The translations under genes were made by a program, and so were the position numbers. This document shows positions 41,286-51,919 of a DNA stretch of 64,000 bases, one piece after another. The first letter of the stretch is position 1. Every line of letters begins with the position of its first letter. The DNA is from Lichenibacterium minor (lineage in GTDB: Bacteria > Pseudomonadota > Alphaproteobacteria > Rhizobiales > Beijerinckiaceae): assembly GCF_004137685.1 (NCBI RefSeq), contig NZ_QYBB01000018.1, positions 1 to 64,000 of the forward strand, in the 5' to 3' direction. Under the pieces are notes generated by a model. It searched no databases and had not been told where the DNA came from. It saw only the letters and a list, made by a program, of their open reading frames with translations.

Positions 41286-41315
41286 TCCCCCTTCCCCCCG
41301 CACGGGGGAGGGGGA
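41286..41315. repeat. GC-rich palindromic element
   Basis: Arms of C- and G-tracts (CCCCCTTCCCCC against GGGGGAGGGGG) around a CGCAC loop, in the gap between glpV and glpK. One unpaired T interrupts the stem. It could attenuate or protect the transcript. A similar but not identical element lies at 59296-59321. Confidence 0.5.
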
Positions 41316-41389
41316 CCATCCGAAGGCGAGTGGCGGGGGCCCATCGGGCGACGCACCCTCGACGAACGTCCCTTCCCCCGAGTCTCCCC

Positions 41390-42892
41390 ATGCCCGGCGC
41401 CATCCTCGTCATCGACCAAGGCACGACCTCCACCCGCGCCATCGCGTTCGGCCCGGACGCCATGCCGGTGGCCTCCGCCCAGGAGGAGTTCCCGCAGCAC
41501 TTCCCCCACCCCGGCTGGGTCGAGCACGACCCGAAGGACCTGCTGCGCACCTCGATCTCCACCGCCCGCATCGCCATGGCGCGCGCCGAGGAGGCGGGGT
41601 TCACCGTCGTGGCGCTCGGCATCGCCAACCAGCGCGAAACCGCGCTCGTGTGGGACCGCCGCACCGGCGAGGCCATCCACCGCGCGGTGGTGTGGCAGGA
41701 CCGGCGCACCGCCGGCACCTGCGCGGAGCTCAAGCGCGCCGGCGCCGAAGCCCTGGTGCAGGACCGCGCCGGCCTGCTGCTCGACCCCTATTTCTCCGCC
41801 ACCAAGGCCGCCTGGATCCTCGACCACGTCGAGGGCGCCCGGGCCCGGGCCGAGCGCGGCGAGCTGCTGTTCGGCACGGTGGACAGCTTCCTGCTGTGGC
41901 ACCTCACGGGGGGCGAGGTCCACGCCACGGACGCCACCAACGCGTCCCGCACGGCGCTCAGCGACATCCGCCGGGGCGCCTGGGACGAGGACCTGTGCCG
42001 GCTGTTCGGCGTGCCGATGGCGATGCTGCCCGAGATCCGCGACTGCGCGGCCGAGTTCGGCACCACCGAACCCCGCCACCTCGGGCGCGCCCTTCCGGTG
42101 CGCGGCATCGCGGGCGACCAGCAGGCGGCGCTGATCGGCCAGGCCTGCTTCGCGCCCGGGATGGTCAAGGCCACCTTCGGCACCGGCGCCTTCGTGCTCC
42201 TCAACACCGGGCGCACGCCGGTGCGCTCGACCCACCGCCTGCTCACCACGGTGGCCTACCAGCTCGACGGGGTGCGGACCTACGCGCTGGAAGGCTCGAT
42301 CTTCTCGGCCGGCGCCACCGTGCAGTGGCTGCGCGACGGGCTCCACCTCGTGCGCTCCTCGGCCGAAACCGGCGACCTCGCGGCCGATTCCGATCCCGAC
42401 CAGCCCGTCTACCTCGTGCCGGCCTTCGTGGGCCTCGGCGCGCCGCACTGGGACGCGGAAGCGCGCGGCACCATCACGGGGCTGACGCGCGGCTCGGGCC
42501 GGCGCGAGATCGCCCGCGCGGCCCTGGAATCGACCGCCTTCCAGACCCGCGACCTCGTCGACGCCATGCGGGCCGACGACAGGAGCGACGCCGCCCACGC
42601 GGCGGTGATCCGCGCCGACGGCGGCATGAGCGCCAGCGACTACACGATGCAGAGCGTCGCCGACATGATCGACGCGCCGGTCGACCGCCCCGCCGTGCTG
42701 GAAACCACCGCGCTCGGCGCCGGCTACCTCGCGGGGCTCCGATCCGGGCTCTACCCGGCGCCGGACGAGTTCGCCCGCGGCTGGAAGCTGGAGCGGCGGT
42801 TCGAGCCCGCGATGGCGCCGGCGCGCCGCGACGCCAAGCTGGCGGGCTGGCGCGACGCCGTCGCCCGGACCATGATGCCCCGGCAGGGGTGA
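41390..42892 (+). CDS. glpK: glycerol kinase
   Basis: Phosphorylates imported glycerol to sn-glycerol 3-phosphate, trapping it in the cell. The 500-residue FGGY-family kinase has the phosphate-binding [10 protein letters not shown] at residues 9-18, GIANQRET with the glycerol-contact residues, [22 protein letters not shown] and a C-terminal [13 protein letters not shown] segment. It ends the glp operon 112 bases after glpV, with a C/G-tract hairpin between. No glycerol-3-phosphate dehydrogenase gene is in the window. Ribosome-binding sequence is weak. Confidence 0.96.
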   Translation: MPGAILVIDQGTTSTRAIAFGPDAMPVASAQEEFPQHFPHPGWVEHDPKDLLRTSISTARIAMARAEEAGFTVVALGIANQRETALVWDRRTGEAIHRAVVWQDRRTAGTCAELKRAGAEALVQDRAGLLLDPYFSATKAAWILDHVEGARARAERGELLFGTVDSFLLWHLTGGEVHATDATNASRTALSDIRRGAWDEDLCRLFGVPMAMLPEIRDCAAEFGTTEPRHLGRALPVRGIAGDQQAALIGQACFAPGMVKATFGTGAFVLLNTGRTPVRSTHRLLTTVAYQLDGVRTYALEGSIFSAGATVQWLRDGLHLVRSSAETGDLAADSDPDQPVYLVPAFVGLGAPHWDAEARGTITGLTRGSGRREIARAALESTAFQTRDLVDAMRADDRSDAAHAAVIRADGGMSASDYTMQSVADMIDAPVDRPAVLETTALGAGYLAGLRSGLYPAPDEFARGWKLERRFEPAMAPARRDAKLAGWRDAVARTMMPRQG

Positions 42893-42925
42893 GCGGCGCA
42901 GCGCCGCGCGACGGGAGCGGCGGGC

Positions 42926-43537
42926 GTGTCGGGAGCGCGAATGTTCGACCGGCAGGCGTTGATCGCCGCCTTCGAGGCGATCGGCGCCGCGGCCCTCGCG
43001 AACGGGACGCGCCTGGAACTGGCCGTCTACGACGGGGCCGCCCTGATGCTGGCGAGCGATGTCCGCTTCGCCCCCGAGGACGTCGACGTCGCCGCCATCG
43101 GCCTCCCCTGGCCCGATTGGCTGTCGGCGGTCGTACGGGACATCGCCGAGCGCAACGGCTGGTCCGGGGACTGGCTCGGCGACGCCGTGACGTTCCACCT
43201 GAGCCCGCTCGCCGACCACGCGGCGGACCACGCCGAATTCGGCTCGTTCCCGCGGAGCGGGGCACCCGGCCTCGACGTGCTCGTCCCGACGGCTCCCTAC
43301 CGTCTCGCCCTCAAGCTGAAAGCCATGCGGGTCCTCGACGCCGCGCAGGGTGAGCGGGAAGCGGCGGACATCCGCGGGCTGATGCGGATGCTGGACGTCG
43401 ATGCGGGTGGCGCCATGGCGATCCTGCGCCACCACTTTCCAAACACCGCGGCCGACGGGAGCGAGAAGCGCGTCCTGCTCCGGCACATCGGATCCAGCGA
43501 CGAGGGAGACGGCGATGCGCCCCGCCACGGCCGCTGA
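42926..43537 (+). CDS. nucleotidyltransferase-like protein (DUF6036-type)
   Basis: A 203-residue soluble protein resembling the minimal nucleotidyltransferase fold of the DUF6036/AbiEii-like group: an N-terminal helix, LELAVYDGAALMLASDVRF (family G-G/S-x-A region), EDVDVA (acidic pair where TxDxD is typical) and a C-terminal YRLALKLKAMR...REAADIRGLM segment common to these proteins. Such proteins are sometimes toxins of toxin-antitoxin pairs, but no partner antitoxin is evident. GTG 42926 has GGGAGCGG upstream; ATG 42941 is the alternative. It follows glpK by 33 bases, without clear functional link. Confidence 0.6.
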   Translation: MSGARMFDRQALIAAFEAIGAAALANGTRLELAVYDGAALMLASDVRFAPEDVDVAAIGLPWPDWLSAVVRDIAERNGWSGDWLGDAVTFHLSPLADHAADHAEFGSFPRSGAPGLDVLVPTAPYRLALKLKAMRVLDAAQGEREAADIRGLMRMLDVDAGGAMAILRHHFPNTAADGSEKRVLLRHIGSSDEGDGDAPRHGR

Positions 43538-43678
43538 AGCCTGCCGGCGTTCCCAGAACGGACAGCCTCGGGACAAGGTCGTGAGCGACGTCCCGCAGGG
43601 CGTCCACGCCGCGGACGCGTCGTCCCGAGCCGCCATGCCGGCCGAGGAGCCGCCACGCCGCGCCGACATGCCCCGCCG

Positions 43679-44428
43679 ATGAAGATCCGCTTCCGCTGCG
43701 ACCCGGCCCTCCTCGGCCACATCCCAGCCCCCGTGCCGGCCCGCGCCGCCCTGCCCGATTGGCTGCGCGCCATGCCGGCCACCGCCGCCTCGGAGTTGCA
43801 CGGCGGCCCGGTGCGGACCGTGAAGCAATGCCCGCCCTTCGTCGACGCCATGGCGCACGGCTTCGTGATCCCGCTGCCCTGCGACGTCCGCGTGGCGGGC
43901 GGGCGGCTGTCGTGGGACTGGGACCTGCCGGCGCCGTCGCTCCCAGCGCATCCGCGCTCGCCCCTGTCGTTCCACGCGCCCGCCCAGGTCGAGGGCTCGC
44001 CGTTCCACCGCGCCGACCGCGCCATCGTGAAGTTCAACAGCTTCTGGACGGTGGAGCTGCCGCCCGGCTGGTCGCTCTTCGCCACCCATCCGGCGAACCG
44101 CGAGGACCTGCCGTTCCGCCTGCTGACCGGCCTGGTCGACGCCGACCGCTTCACCGCCGTCGGCATCCTGTTTCCGGCCCAGTGGAAGGACCCCGGCTTC
44201 GCGGGGGTGCTGCCGCGCGGCACCCCCGTGGCGCAGTGCTTCCCGGTGCCGCGGGAGCCGCTCGACCTCGACGTCGGCGCGCTCGACCCCGCCGGGGCGG
44301 AAGCCTACGGCGCCACCGCGCACGCGCTGCTGTCGACGCCCGGCACCTACCGGCGGCGGCACCGCGCGCGGCGCGGGCGGTCAGGCGCCCTCGAAGCTCC
44401 GGCGCAGGGCGCCGAGATCGAGCCATAG
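43679..44428 (+). CDS. hypothetical protein, DUF6065-like
   Basis: A 249-residue soluble protein. Blocks PARAALPDWLRAMP, VKQCPPFVDAMAHGFVIPLP and IVKFNSFWTVELPPGWSLF resemble a family of unknown function found in phages and bacteria (DUF6065-like by pattern). It has many aromatic residues and no signal or membrane segment. The last 48 bases overlap the 3' end of the convergent TPR gene; the C-terminal tail is Arg-rich and may not be part of the fold. Function unknown. Confidence 0.7.
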   Translation: MKIRFRCDPALLGHIPAPVPARAALPDWLRAMPATAASELHGGPVRTVKQCPPFVDAMAHGFVIPLPCDVRVAGGRLSWDWDLPAPSLPAHPRSPLSFHAPAQVEGSPFHRADRAIVKFNSFWTVELPPGWSLFATHPANREDLPFRLLTGLVDADRFTAVGILFPAQWKDPGFAGVLPRGTPVAQCFPVPREPLDLDVGALDPAGAEAYGATAHALLSTPGTYRRRHRARRGRSGALEAPAQGAEIEP

Positions 44429-44986
44429 CTCGCCCGCGCGCGCCGCGCTGAGCGCCTGGGCGGCGCGCCCGAAGCTGTCCGGCCGCATCCGCACCGCCGC
44501 CCCGTAGGCGGCGCGGGCCCCCGCGACGTCGCCCCCCTCCTGGCGCACGGTGCCGAGGTTCAGCGCCGCCTCGGCCGACGACGGATCGAGCGCCAGCGCG
44601 GCCGCGTAGGCGCCCTCCGCCCCGGCGAGGTCGCCGGCGTCCTGCGCGGCGACCCCTTCGAGGAAGCGGGCGCGCACCGAGCGCGGGTCGAGCGCGGCGG
44701 CCTCGGCGAAGGCGGCGCGGGCGGCGGCCGGGCGGCCCAGCGCCTGCAGGGCCGCGCCGACGCGCAGGCAAAGGTCGGGGGTGGGCGCCGCACGGCGGGC
44801 GCGGTCGAGGCACACCAGCGCGGCTTCCGCCTGGCCGAGGTCGGCCAGCGTGTCGCCCAGCAGGCGCCAGCCCGCGGCCTCGTCGGGGAAGGCGCGCAGG
44901 CAGCCGTCGAGCACCGCCGCGGCCCCAGGATGGCCGGAGCGCAGCAGGCTCGCGCAGAGCGCGAAGGTCCTCTCGGCGTCCGTCAC
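44381..44986 (-). CDS. TPR-repeat protein
   Basis: A 201-residue protein made of about five tetratricopeptide repeats: successive 34-residue helix pairs with the W/L-G-Y/A-P spacing (for example [40 protein letters not shown]). It has no signal or membrane segment. GTG 44986 overlaps the stop of the upstream oxoprolinase gene (GTGA), so it is made from the same mRNA. It probably acts as a protein-interaction scaffold, possibly for that enzyme. The pairing is unusual. Confidence 0.82.
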   Translation of the reverse strand: MTDAERTFALCASLLRSGHPGAAAVLDGCLRAFPDEAAGWRLLGDTLADLGQAEAALVCLDRARRAAPTPDLCLRVGAALQALGRPAAARAAFAEAAALDPRSVRARFLEGVAAQDAGDLAGAEGAYAAALALDPSSAEAALNLGTVRQEGGDVAGARAAYGAAVRMRPDSFGRAAQALSAARAGELWLDLGALRRSFEGA

Positions 44987-47900
44987 GCGTCGGCCGCCCC
45001 GTATCCCCCGCCGCCCGGCGTTTCGAGCGCCAGCACGTCGCCCGGCGCGAGTTCGGCGCGGTCCGAGCCGCCCATCGCCGTGGTGGTGCCATCGGCCCGC
45101 TCCACCCATTGCCGTCCCGGCGCGCCGTCGGCGCCCCCGCCGAGGCCGAAGGGCGCGACCGTGCGGCGCGACGCCACCACCACGGCCGTCATGGGCTCGA
45201 GGAAGCGGATGCGCCGCACGGTGCCGTCGCCGCCGCGCCACCGCCCCGCGCCGCCCGAGCCGCGGCGGATGGAGAACCCGTCGAGCCGCACCGGATAGCG
45301 CAGCTCCAGCACCTCGGGGTCGGTCATGCGGGTGTTGGTCATGTGGGTCTGCACGGCGGACTGGCCGTCGAAGCCCGGCCCGGCGCCGGTTCCGCCGGCC
45401 ACGGTCTCGTAATATTGCCGCGTGGCGTCGCCGAACAGCAGGTTGTTCATGGTCCCCTGGCTGCAGGCGATGGCCCCCAACGCGCCGAACAGGGCGTTGC
45501 ACACGGCCTGACTCACCTCCGTGTTGCCCGCCACCACGGCGGCGCCCGGCGCCGGCGACAGGAAGGTGCCGGGCGGGACCACGATGCGGATCGGCTTCAG
45601 GCAGCCGTCGTTCAGGGGCACGTCCGTGCCGACGAGGCAGCGGAACACGTAGAGCACCACGGCCCGCGTCACGGCCGCGGGCGCGTTGAAGTTGCCCGGC
45701 CGCTGCGGCCCCGTGCCGGTGAAATCCACCACCGCCTCGCGCGCGTCCCGGTCCACCGTGACGCTCACCCGCAACGGCGTGCCGTCGTCCATCGCGTAGT
45801 CGAAGGCGCCACCGTCGAGCCGCGTCAGCAGGCGCCGCACGCTTTCCTCGGCGTTGTCCATGACGTGGCCCATGTAGGCCGACACGACATCCCAGCCGTG
45901 GCGCGCGACGACGCGCTCGAGTTCGGCCGCGCCGCCCCGGTTCGCCGCCACCTGGGCCTTGATGTCCGCCACGTTGACGTCGGGCGAGCGGGCCGGGAAC
46001 TCGGCGCCGGCCAGCAGCGCCCGGAACTCGGCTTCGCGGAAATGGCCGCCGTCGACCAGCAGCAGGTCGTCGAGCACGACGCCCTCCTCCGCCAACCGCC
46101 GCGAGAAGGGCGGCGTCGAGCCCGGCGTGGTGCCGCCGACGTCGGCGTGGTGGCCGCGCGAGCCGACGAAGAAGCGGATCGCACGCCCGTCCGGCCCGAA
46201 CACGGGCGTGATGACGGTGATGTCCGGCAGGTGCGTGCCGCCGTTCGAAGGGTCGTTCAGTGCCACGGCGTCGCCGGGCTTCAGCGAGGCGCCGCGGCTG
46301 CGGATCACCGCCTTCACGCTGTCCCCCATGGCGCCGAGATGCACCGGCACGTGGGGCGCGTTGGCGACGAGGTTGCCGTCGGCGTCGAAGATCGCGCAGG
46401 AAAAGTCGAGCCGCTCGCGGATGTTGACCGACAGCGACGTGTTGCGCAGCACCGCGCCGGTCTGTTCGGCGACGTGCATGAACAGGTTGTTGAACAGCTC
46501 CAGCCGCATCGGGTCCGGCCGCGACGCGTCCGCGCCTGTGGCCTCGGCCCGCGGCGCGGCGCAGCGCAGCACCACGTGGCCGAGCGGCGTCGCTTCCGCG
46601 GCCCAGCCGGGCTCCACGACGATCGTGGCGATGGCTTCGCGGATCAGCGCCGGGCCCTCGACCCTGTCGCCGGCCATCAGGGCGGGCCGGTCGAACACCG
46701 GGGCCGCGTGGGAACGCCCGCCACTCCACAGCGCGACGCGGTCGATCGGCTCGGGGGCGCCGGCGCCGCGCCGGGGCAGCTCGGCCTCGGTCACGGCCTC
46801 GCCGGGCGCCGTGGCTTCCACCGCCACGGTTTCGGCGACGAGGCCGCGCTCGGGCGTGGCGAAGCCGAAATGGGCGCGGTGGGCGGCCGTGAAGGCGTCG
46901 CGCAGGGCGTCGAGCGGCCCGAGCCGCACCGGCAGCGCGGTGGCGGTGCCGGCATAGCGGAGGTGGACGGTGCTCTCGACCGCGATCGCCCCGGCGGCGA
47001 CGCCCTGGGCCGCCAGGGCGGCGCGCGCTTCGGCGCCGAGGTCGCGGGCGACCGCTTCCAGCGCCGGCAGCGCGGCGTCGTCGAGCGGGAGCTCGACGGC
47101 ACGCTCGCGCAGGCTCGTCTGGTCGGCCAGCCCCATGCCGTAGGCCGACAGCACGCCCGCGAAAGGGTGGAGCAGCACGGTGTCGATGCCGAGCTCGTCG
47201 GCCACCAGGCAGGCGTGCTGCCCGCCGGCGCCGCCGAAACACTGCAGCGCGAAGGCGGATGCGTCGTGGCCCTTCTGCACCGACACCTGCTTGATCGCCT
47301 GGGCCATGTTGGCGACGGCGATGCGCAGGAAGTCTTCCGCCACGGCGCGGGGGTCGCGCGCCGTGCCGGTGGCGGCGGCGATCTCGCCGGCGAAGCGCTC
47401 GAAGCCCGCCCGCACGGCGTCGGCGTCGAGCGGGGCGTCGCCGTTCGGCCCGAAGATCGCCGGGAAGTGCCGGGGTTGGATCTTGCCGACCAGGATGTTG
47501 GCGTCCGTGACGGTGAGCGGGCCGCCGCGGCGGTAACCGGCGGGGCCGGGGTCGGCGCCGGCGCTGTCGGGCCCCACGCGGAAGCGCAGACCGTCGAAAT
47601 GCAGCAGCGAGCCGCCGCCGGCCGCCACCGTGTTGATCGCCATCATGGGGGCGCGCACCCGCACGCCCGCCACCTCGGTCTCGAAGGAGCGCTCGAAGGC
47701 GCCGGCGTAGAGCGCCACGTCGGTCGAGGTGCCGCCCATGTCGAAGCCGATCACGCGGTCGAAGCCGGCGAGCGCGGCGGTGCGCGCCGCCCCGACGATG
47801 CCGCCCGCGGGGCCGGACAGGATGGCGTCCTTGCCCGCGAAGGCGTGGGCTTCGGCCAGGCCGCCGTGCGACTGCATGAAGTAGAGCCGCGTGCCGCCGA

Positions 47901-48606
47901 GCTCGGCCGCCACCCGGTCGACGTAGCGGCGCAGCACGGGCGACAGGTAGGCGTCGACCACGGCCGTGTCGGCGCGGGGGATCAGGCGCAGCAGCGGGCT
48001 GACGGCGTGGCTGGCCGACACCTGAGCGAAGCCCGCCTCGCGCGCGAGGTCGGCCAGGCGCCGCTCGTGGTCGGGCCAGCGCCAGCTGTGCATCAGGGCG
48101 ATCGCCACGGCGCCGATGCCGTCGCGGCGGGCGGCGTCCAGCGCCGCGCGGGCGCCGTCGAGGTCGAGCGGCTCCACCTCGGCGCCATCCACCCCGACGC
48201 GCCCGCCGACCTCCGCGACGCGCTCGTGCAGCAGCGTCGGCAGCGTGATGGCGAGGTCGAACAGGCGCGGGCGGGCCTGGTTGCCGATGCGCAGCGCGTC
48301 GGCGAAGCCGCGGTTCACGAGCAGCAGCGTGCGCTCGCCCTTGCGCTCCAGCAGCGCGTTGGTGGCCACCGTGGTGCCCATCTTCACCGCATCGACGAGG
48401 CCGGGCGGGATCGGCTCGGACGGCGCGAGCCCCAGCACCGCCTTGATGCCCGCCACGGCGGCGTCGGCGTAGCGGCCGGGGTTCTCGCTGAGCAGCTTGT
48501 GGGTCGACAGCGCGCCGTCGGGCGCCCGCGCCACCACGTCCGTGAAGGTGCCGCCCCGGTCGATCCAGAACTGCCAGCCGGACGCCGGGACGGTGGGATG
48601 GGTCAT
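44983..48606 (-). CDS. 5-oxoprolinase/hydantoinase, fused A and B subunits
   Basis: A 1207-residue ATP-dependent amidohydrolase covering both HyuA- and HyuB-like parts. The N-terminal half (about 1-680) starts [13 protein letters not shown] (ASKHA-type phosphate motif) and has [13 protein letters not shown]; the C-terminal half has [18 protein letters not shown], the HyuB start, and [17 protein letters not shown] [13 protein letters not shown]. Full-length 5-oxoprolinases (about 1200-1280) open 5-oxo-L-proline to glutamate with ATP; relatives act on hydantoins. It precedes a TPR gene and is divergent from a DUF2848 gene and an amide/amino-acid importer, so a lactam or amide substrate brought in by that importer is likely. 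Confidence 0.9.
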   Translation of the reverse strand: MTHPTVPASGWQFWIDRGGTFTDVVARAPDGALSTHKLLSENPGRYADAAVAGIKAVLGLAPSEPIPPGLVDAVKMGTTVATNALLERKGERTLLLVNRGFADALRIGNQARPRLFDLAITLPTLLHERVAEVGGRVGVDGAEVEPLDLDGARAALDAARRDGIGAVAIALMHSWRWPDHERRLADLAREAGFAQVSASHAVSPLLRLIPRADTAVVDAYLSPVLRRYVDRVAAELGGTRLYFMQSHGGLAEAHAFAGKDAILSGPAGGIVGAARTAALAGFDRVIGFDMGGTSTDVALYAGAFERSFETEVAGVRVRAPMMAINTVAAGGGSLLHFDGLRFRVGPDSAGADPGPAGYRRGGPLTVTDANILVGKIQPRHFPAIFGPNGDAPLDADAVRAGFERFAGEIAAATGTARDPRAVAEDFLRIAVANMAQAIKQVSVQKGHDASAFALQCFGGAGGQHACLVADELGIDTVLLHPFAGVLSAYGMGLADQTSLRERAVELPLDDAALPALEAVARDLGAEARAALAAQGVAAGAIAVESTVHLRYAGTATALPVRLGPLDALRDAFTAAHRAHFGFATPERGLVAETVAVEATAPGEAVTEAELPRRGAGAPEPIDRVALWSGGRSHAAPVFDRPALMAGDRVEGPALIREAIATIVVEPGWAAEATPLGHVVLRCAAPRAEATGADASRPDPMRLELFNNLFMHVAEQTGAVLRNTSLSVNIRERLDFSCAIFDADGNLVANAPHVPVHLGAMGDSVKAVIRSRGASLKPGDAVALNDPSNGGTHLPDITVITPVFGPDGRAIRFFVGSRGHHADVGGTTPGSTPPFSRRLAEEGVVLDDLLLVDGGHFREAEFRALLAGAEFPARSPDVNVADIKAQVAANRGGAAELERVVARHGWDVVSAYMGHVMDNAEESVRRLLTRLDGGAFDYAMDDGTPLRVSVTVDRDAREAVVDFTGTGPQRPGNFNAPAAVTRAVVLYVFRCLVGTDVPLNDGCLKPIRIVVPPGTFLSPAPGAAVVAGNTEVSQAVCNALFGALGAIACSQGTMNNLLFGDATRQYYETVAGGTGAGPGFDGQSAVQTHMTNTRMTDPEVLELRYPVRLDGFSIRRGSGGAGRWRGGDGTVRRIRFLEPMTAVVVASRRTVAPFGLGGGADGAPGRQWVERADGTTTAMGGSDRAELAPGDVLALETPGGGGYGAADA

Positions 48607-48853
48607 GCGGGAGGTCTCGATCTCGGTGGAAACGGTGCCGGGCCGGGACGCCCGCCGTCCGGCAGCCGACGGACGTATAGCCCAGCCTGCCGGGCGGCGC
48701 AGGCCGGCGGCCAGCATCGTGCGCGGCGCTCGTCCTCCCGTTCGCAGACGGGCGCCCCCTTTCCGGCTGGCATGTGGCGGTTCCAGCGTGACACACGTCG
48801 CAGGCGAAGCACGTCCCGTTCCAACGGCGGCGCGAAATGGAGGACCGGATCCC

Positions 48854-49537
48854 ATGATCGACGCTCTCTCGTTCCGCGTGGACTCCGCCGGGGGCTCGGC
48901 GGCGCTGCGTTTCCGCCCCGAGCGGCTGGTCGTCGCCGGCTGGGCCGGGCGCGACCCCGCGGCTCTCCGGCACCACATCGAGGAGCTGGCGGCGCTCGGC
49001 ATCGCGCCGCCGAGCCGCACGCCGCTGTTCTACGCCGCTTCGGCCGACCTCCTGACCCAGGCCGACGTCCTGCAGGTGCTGGGGCCGGACAGTTCGGGGG
49101 AGGTGGAGCCGCTGCTCGTCGTGACCGGGGACGGGCTGCTGATCGGCGTCGGCTCCGACCACACCGACAGGAAGGCCGAGGCCTGGTCGGTGCCGCATTC
49201 GAAGCAGCTCTGCGGCAAGCCCGTGGCGTCGGCGCTGTGGCGCTTCGCCGAGGTGGCGGACCATTGGGACAGGATCGTGCTGCGGGCCTCCGTGCCCGAC
49301 GCCGCGGGCGGCTGGCGGCTCTACCAGGAGGGCGCCGCGGCGGGGCTGCGCCGGCCGGACGAGCTGCTGGCGCTCGCGGGCGGGCTTGCGCCCGGCACCG
49401 CCATGCTGTGCGGCACCGTGCCGGCGATCGGCGGCATCCGCCCCGCCGCGGCGTTCCGCATGGAGCTCGACGATCCCGTGCTGGGCCGCACGATCCGCCA
49501 CGAGTACCGGATCGCGGACATGCCCGTGGTGGCGTGA
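48854..49537 (+). CDS. DUF2848 domain protein
   Basis: A 227-residue soluble protein of the DUF2848 family: LSFRV...[22 protein letters not shown] at the start, [31 protein letters not shown] in the middle and an [12 protein letters not shown] end. Its biochemical role is not established; DUF2848 genes often sit near importers and amidohydrolases, and the central GSDHTDR block looks like an active site. GGAGG precedes the ATG by ten bases. It is divergent from the oxoprolinase gene (247-base gap) and heads the run leading to the Liv importer. Confidence 0.85.
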   Translation: MIDALSFRVDSAGGSAALRFRPERLVVAGWAGRDPAALRHHIEELAALGIAPPSRTPLFYAASADLLTQADVLQVLGPDSSGEVEPLLVVTGDGLLIGVGSDHTDRKAEAWSVPHSKQLCGKPVASALWRFAEVADHWDRIVLRASVPDAAGGWRLYQEGAAAGLRRPDELLALAGGLAPGTAMLCGTVPAIGGIRPAAAFRMELDDPVLGRTIRHEYRIADMPVVA

Positions 49538-49704
49538 GGCCCGCCCATCGCCGGGGCGCGCCGGCCGCCCCGGCGAGGTCGACGGAGGCGCCGAACGGCG
49601 GCGGCATGAGGCGGCGGGGGTGATCGCGCCCGGCGGCACGCCCCTTGCTGCGCTCAAGCCCGATTCACTGCATCGGCGCGGTTCGCGCCCGACCGGAGAC
49701 CGCG

Positions 49705-50958
49705 ATGATCCAGAGACGCACGCTGCTCGGCGCCGCCCTCGCGGCCCCCGCCCTCCTGGCCTTCGGGCGGGCGGCGGCCGCCGCCGAGGACGTTCCGATC
49801 GGGATCGTCTATCCCTTGAGCGGCAACAGCGCCCAGATCGGCGCCGACGCGCACGCGGCCTACGACGTCACCGCCGAGATCATCAACGGGCGGCACGACC
49901 CCCTGCCGATGCTGATGGGCCAGGGCGGCGGGCTCGCGAGGCTCGGCGGCGCCAAGGTCCGGCTCGTCTACGCCGATCACGCCAACGATCCCCAGAAGGC
50001 GCGCGCCGAGGCCGAGCGGCTGATCACGCAGGACAAGGTGGTGGCGATCATCGGCTCCTTCTCGTCCGCCACGGCGGCGACGATCAGCCAGGTCTGCGAG
50101 CGCTACGAGGTGCCCTACATTTCCGCCGACAATTCGTCGCCGAGCCTGAGCCAGCGCGGGCTGAAGTGGTTCTTCCGCACCACGCCGAACGACGCGAACT
50201 TCTCCCAAGCCATGTTCGCCTTCTACAAGGACGTCGGCGCGAAGACCGGGCATCCGGTGAAGAGCGTGTCGCTGTTCTACGAGGATTCGATCTTCGGCAC
50301 CGATTCGTCCAACATCCAGCGCAAGCTCGCCGCCGACAACGGCATCGCGGTGGCGGCCGACATCCGCTACCGCGCCAACTCGCCCTCGCTCAGCGCCGAA
50401 GCGCAGCGGCTGCGGGCCGCAGGCGCCGACGTGCTGATGCCCTCGTCCTACGTCAGCGACGCCATCCTGGTCATGCGGGCCATGAACGAGGTCGGCTACC
50501 ATCCGCCCGCCATCCTGGCCCAGGCGGCGGGGTTCCAGGAGCAGAGCTTCATCACGGGCGCGGGCGACCTCGCCGAGGGCGTGCTGTCGCGCTCTTCCTA
50601 CGCGGGCGACGCCGTGAAGACGCGCCCGGCGATCATCCCCGTGAGCGCGCTGTACCGGGCAAAGCAGAACAAGGGCCTGAACGACAACACGGCGCGCCAG
50701 GTCACGGCGCTGCAGGTGCTCGCCGACGCCATCGACCGCGCGGGCTCGGCGAAGCCGGCCGACATCCGCGACGCCCTGACCAGGACCGACGTGAAGGGCG
50801 TCGACACCATCATGCCGTGGACGGGCGTCAGGTTCGACGCCACGGGCCAGAACACGGACGGCACGCCGGTGATCCAGCAGGTGCACGAGGGCGCCTACCG
50901 CACGGTGTGGCCGGCCGAGGTCGCCGTCGCCGAGCCGGTGTGGACCGTCGGCCAGTGA
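49705..50958 (+). CDS. branched-chain amino acid-type ABC substrate-binding protein
   Basis: A 417-residue periplasmic binding protein of the LivJ/LivK-like family with a Tat/Sec-type signal (MIQRRTLLGAALAAPALLAF). The mature part begins DVPIGIVYPLSGNSAQIG, the usual start, and has the ligand-binding Ser/Ala block IIGSFSSATAATISQVCE and FFRTTPNDANFS. Family ligands range from leucine to amides and hydantoin-like compounds, and the neighbours point to the latter. Start ATG 49705 with CGGAGACC upstream. First of five importer genes. Confidence 0.93.
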   Translation: MIQRRTLLGAALAAPALLAFGRAAAAAEDVPIGIVYPLSGNSAQIGADAHAAYDVTAEIINGRHDPLPMLMGQGGGLARLGGAKVRLVYADHANDPQKARAEAERLITQDKVVAIIGSFSSATAATISQVCERYEVPYISADNSSPSLSQRGLKWFFRTTPNDANFSQAMFAFYKDVGAKTGHPVKSVSLFYEDSIFGTDSSNIQRKLAADNGIAVAADIRYRANSPSLSAEAQRLRAAGADVLMPSSYVSDAILVMRAMNEVGYHPPAILAQAAGFQEQSFITGAGDLAEGVLSRSSYAGDAVKTRPAIIPVSALYRAKQNKGLNDNTARQVTALQVLADAIDRAGSAKPADIRDALTRTDVKGVDTIMPWTGVRFDATGQNTDGTPVIQQVHEGAYRTVWPAEVAVAEPVWTVGQ

Positions 50959-51046
50959 GGGGATCGGGCGTGGCGCGGGTGGGCCTCCCCCGACAGGGGA
51001 TCGTGGCGCGGGCGGCCGGACGGTCCGGCGCGCGGGGGCGCCCCGC

Positions 51047-51919
51047 ATGACCGCCCTCGTCCTGCAGGCCGTCGTCAGCGGGTTGCTGATGGGCCTGATC
51101 TACGCCCTGGTGGCGGCGGGGCTGAGCCTGATCTTCGGCCTGATGGACGTCGTCAACTTCGCCCATGGCGAGATGCTGATGCTGTCCATGTTCGCCGTGC
51201 TGGCGCTGCACGGGGCGCTGCACGTCGACGCGCTGCTGCTCCTGCCCGTGGTGGCGCTGATCATGTTCGGCGGCGGCGTGGCGGTGTACCGCCTGCTGAT
51301 CGCCCGGGCCCTGTCGGTGGCGTCCAACCGCGGCATGGTGCAGATCTTCGTCACCTTCGGCCTCGCCATCTTCCTGCGCGGCGCGGCGCAGTTCGCCTTC
51401 GGGGGCGAGTTCCGGTCGATCAACGACGGGTGGCTGTCGAACCGCACCGTCGCGCTGGGCCCGGTGTTCCTGCCCCTGCCCCAGGTGGCGGCCGGCCTCG
51501 TCTGCCTCCTCGCCTTCGCGGGCCTGCTGGCGCTGTCCCGCACCGAGTTCGGCCGGGCGCTGGAAGCCACGCGCGAGGACCGCGACGCCGTGGCGCTGAT
51601 CGGCATCGACCGCGACCGCATCTTCGCCTTCGGCTGGGGCATCGGCGCGGCCACCGTCGGGGTGGCGGGCACCATGCTGTCGACCTTCTACTACGTGTCG
51701 CCGAGCGTCGGGCTGAACTTCGCCGTCATCGCCTATGTCACGGTGGCGCTCGGGGGCTTCGGCTCCATGCTGGGGGCGTTGGCGGCGGGGCTCCTCATCG
51801 GCCTCGTCGAGAGCCTCACCGCCCTGGCGCTGGAGCCGTCGCTGAAGCAGGTCGGCATGTTCGCCGTCTACCTCCTCGTGCTGGTGTCGCGCCCGCGCGG
51901 CCTGTTCGGGAAGATCTGA
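51047..51919 (+). CDS. branched-chain amino acid-type ABC permease LivH
   Basis: A 290-residue inner-membrane permease with about eight helices and the LivH signatures SGLLMGLIYALVAAGLSLIFG, NFAHGEMLMLSMF and the cytoplasmic loop FGRALEATREDRDAVALIGI that meets the ATPases. It ends in a TGATG overlap with the LivM gene. Confidence 0.93.
   Translation: MTALVLQAVVSGLLMGLIYALVAAGLSLIFGLMDVVNFAHGEMLMLSMFAVLALHGALHVDALLLLPVVALIMFGGGVAVYRLLIARALSVASNRGMVQIFVTFGLAIFLRGAAQFAFGGEFRSINDGWLSNRTVALGPVFLPLPQVAAGLVCLLAFAGLLALSRTEFGRALEATREDRDAVALIGIDRDRIFAFGWGIGAATVGVAGTMLSTFYYVSPSVGLNFAVIAYVTVALGGFGSMLGALAAGLLIGLVESLTALALEPSLKQVGMFAVYLLVLVSRPRGLFGKI

Noticed and set aside
49538..49704. Possible small gene between DUF2848 and the binding protein
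   Set aside because: Only 167 bases, with no start plus ribosome-binding site giving a plausible product.
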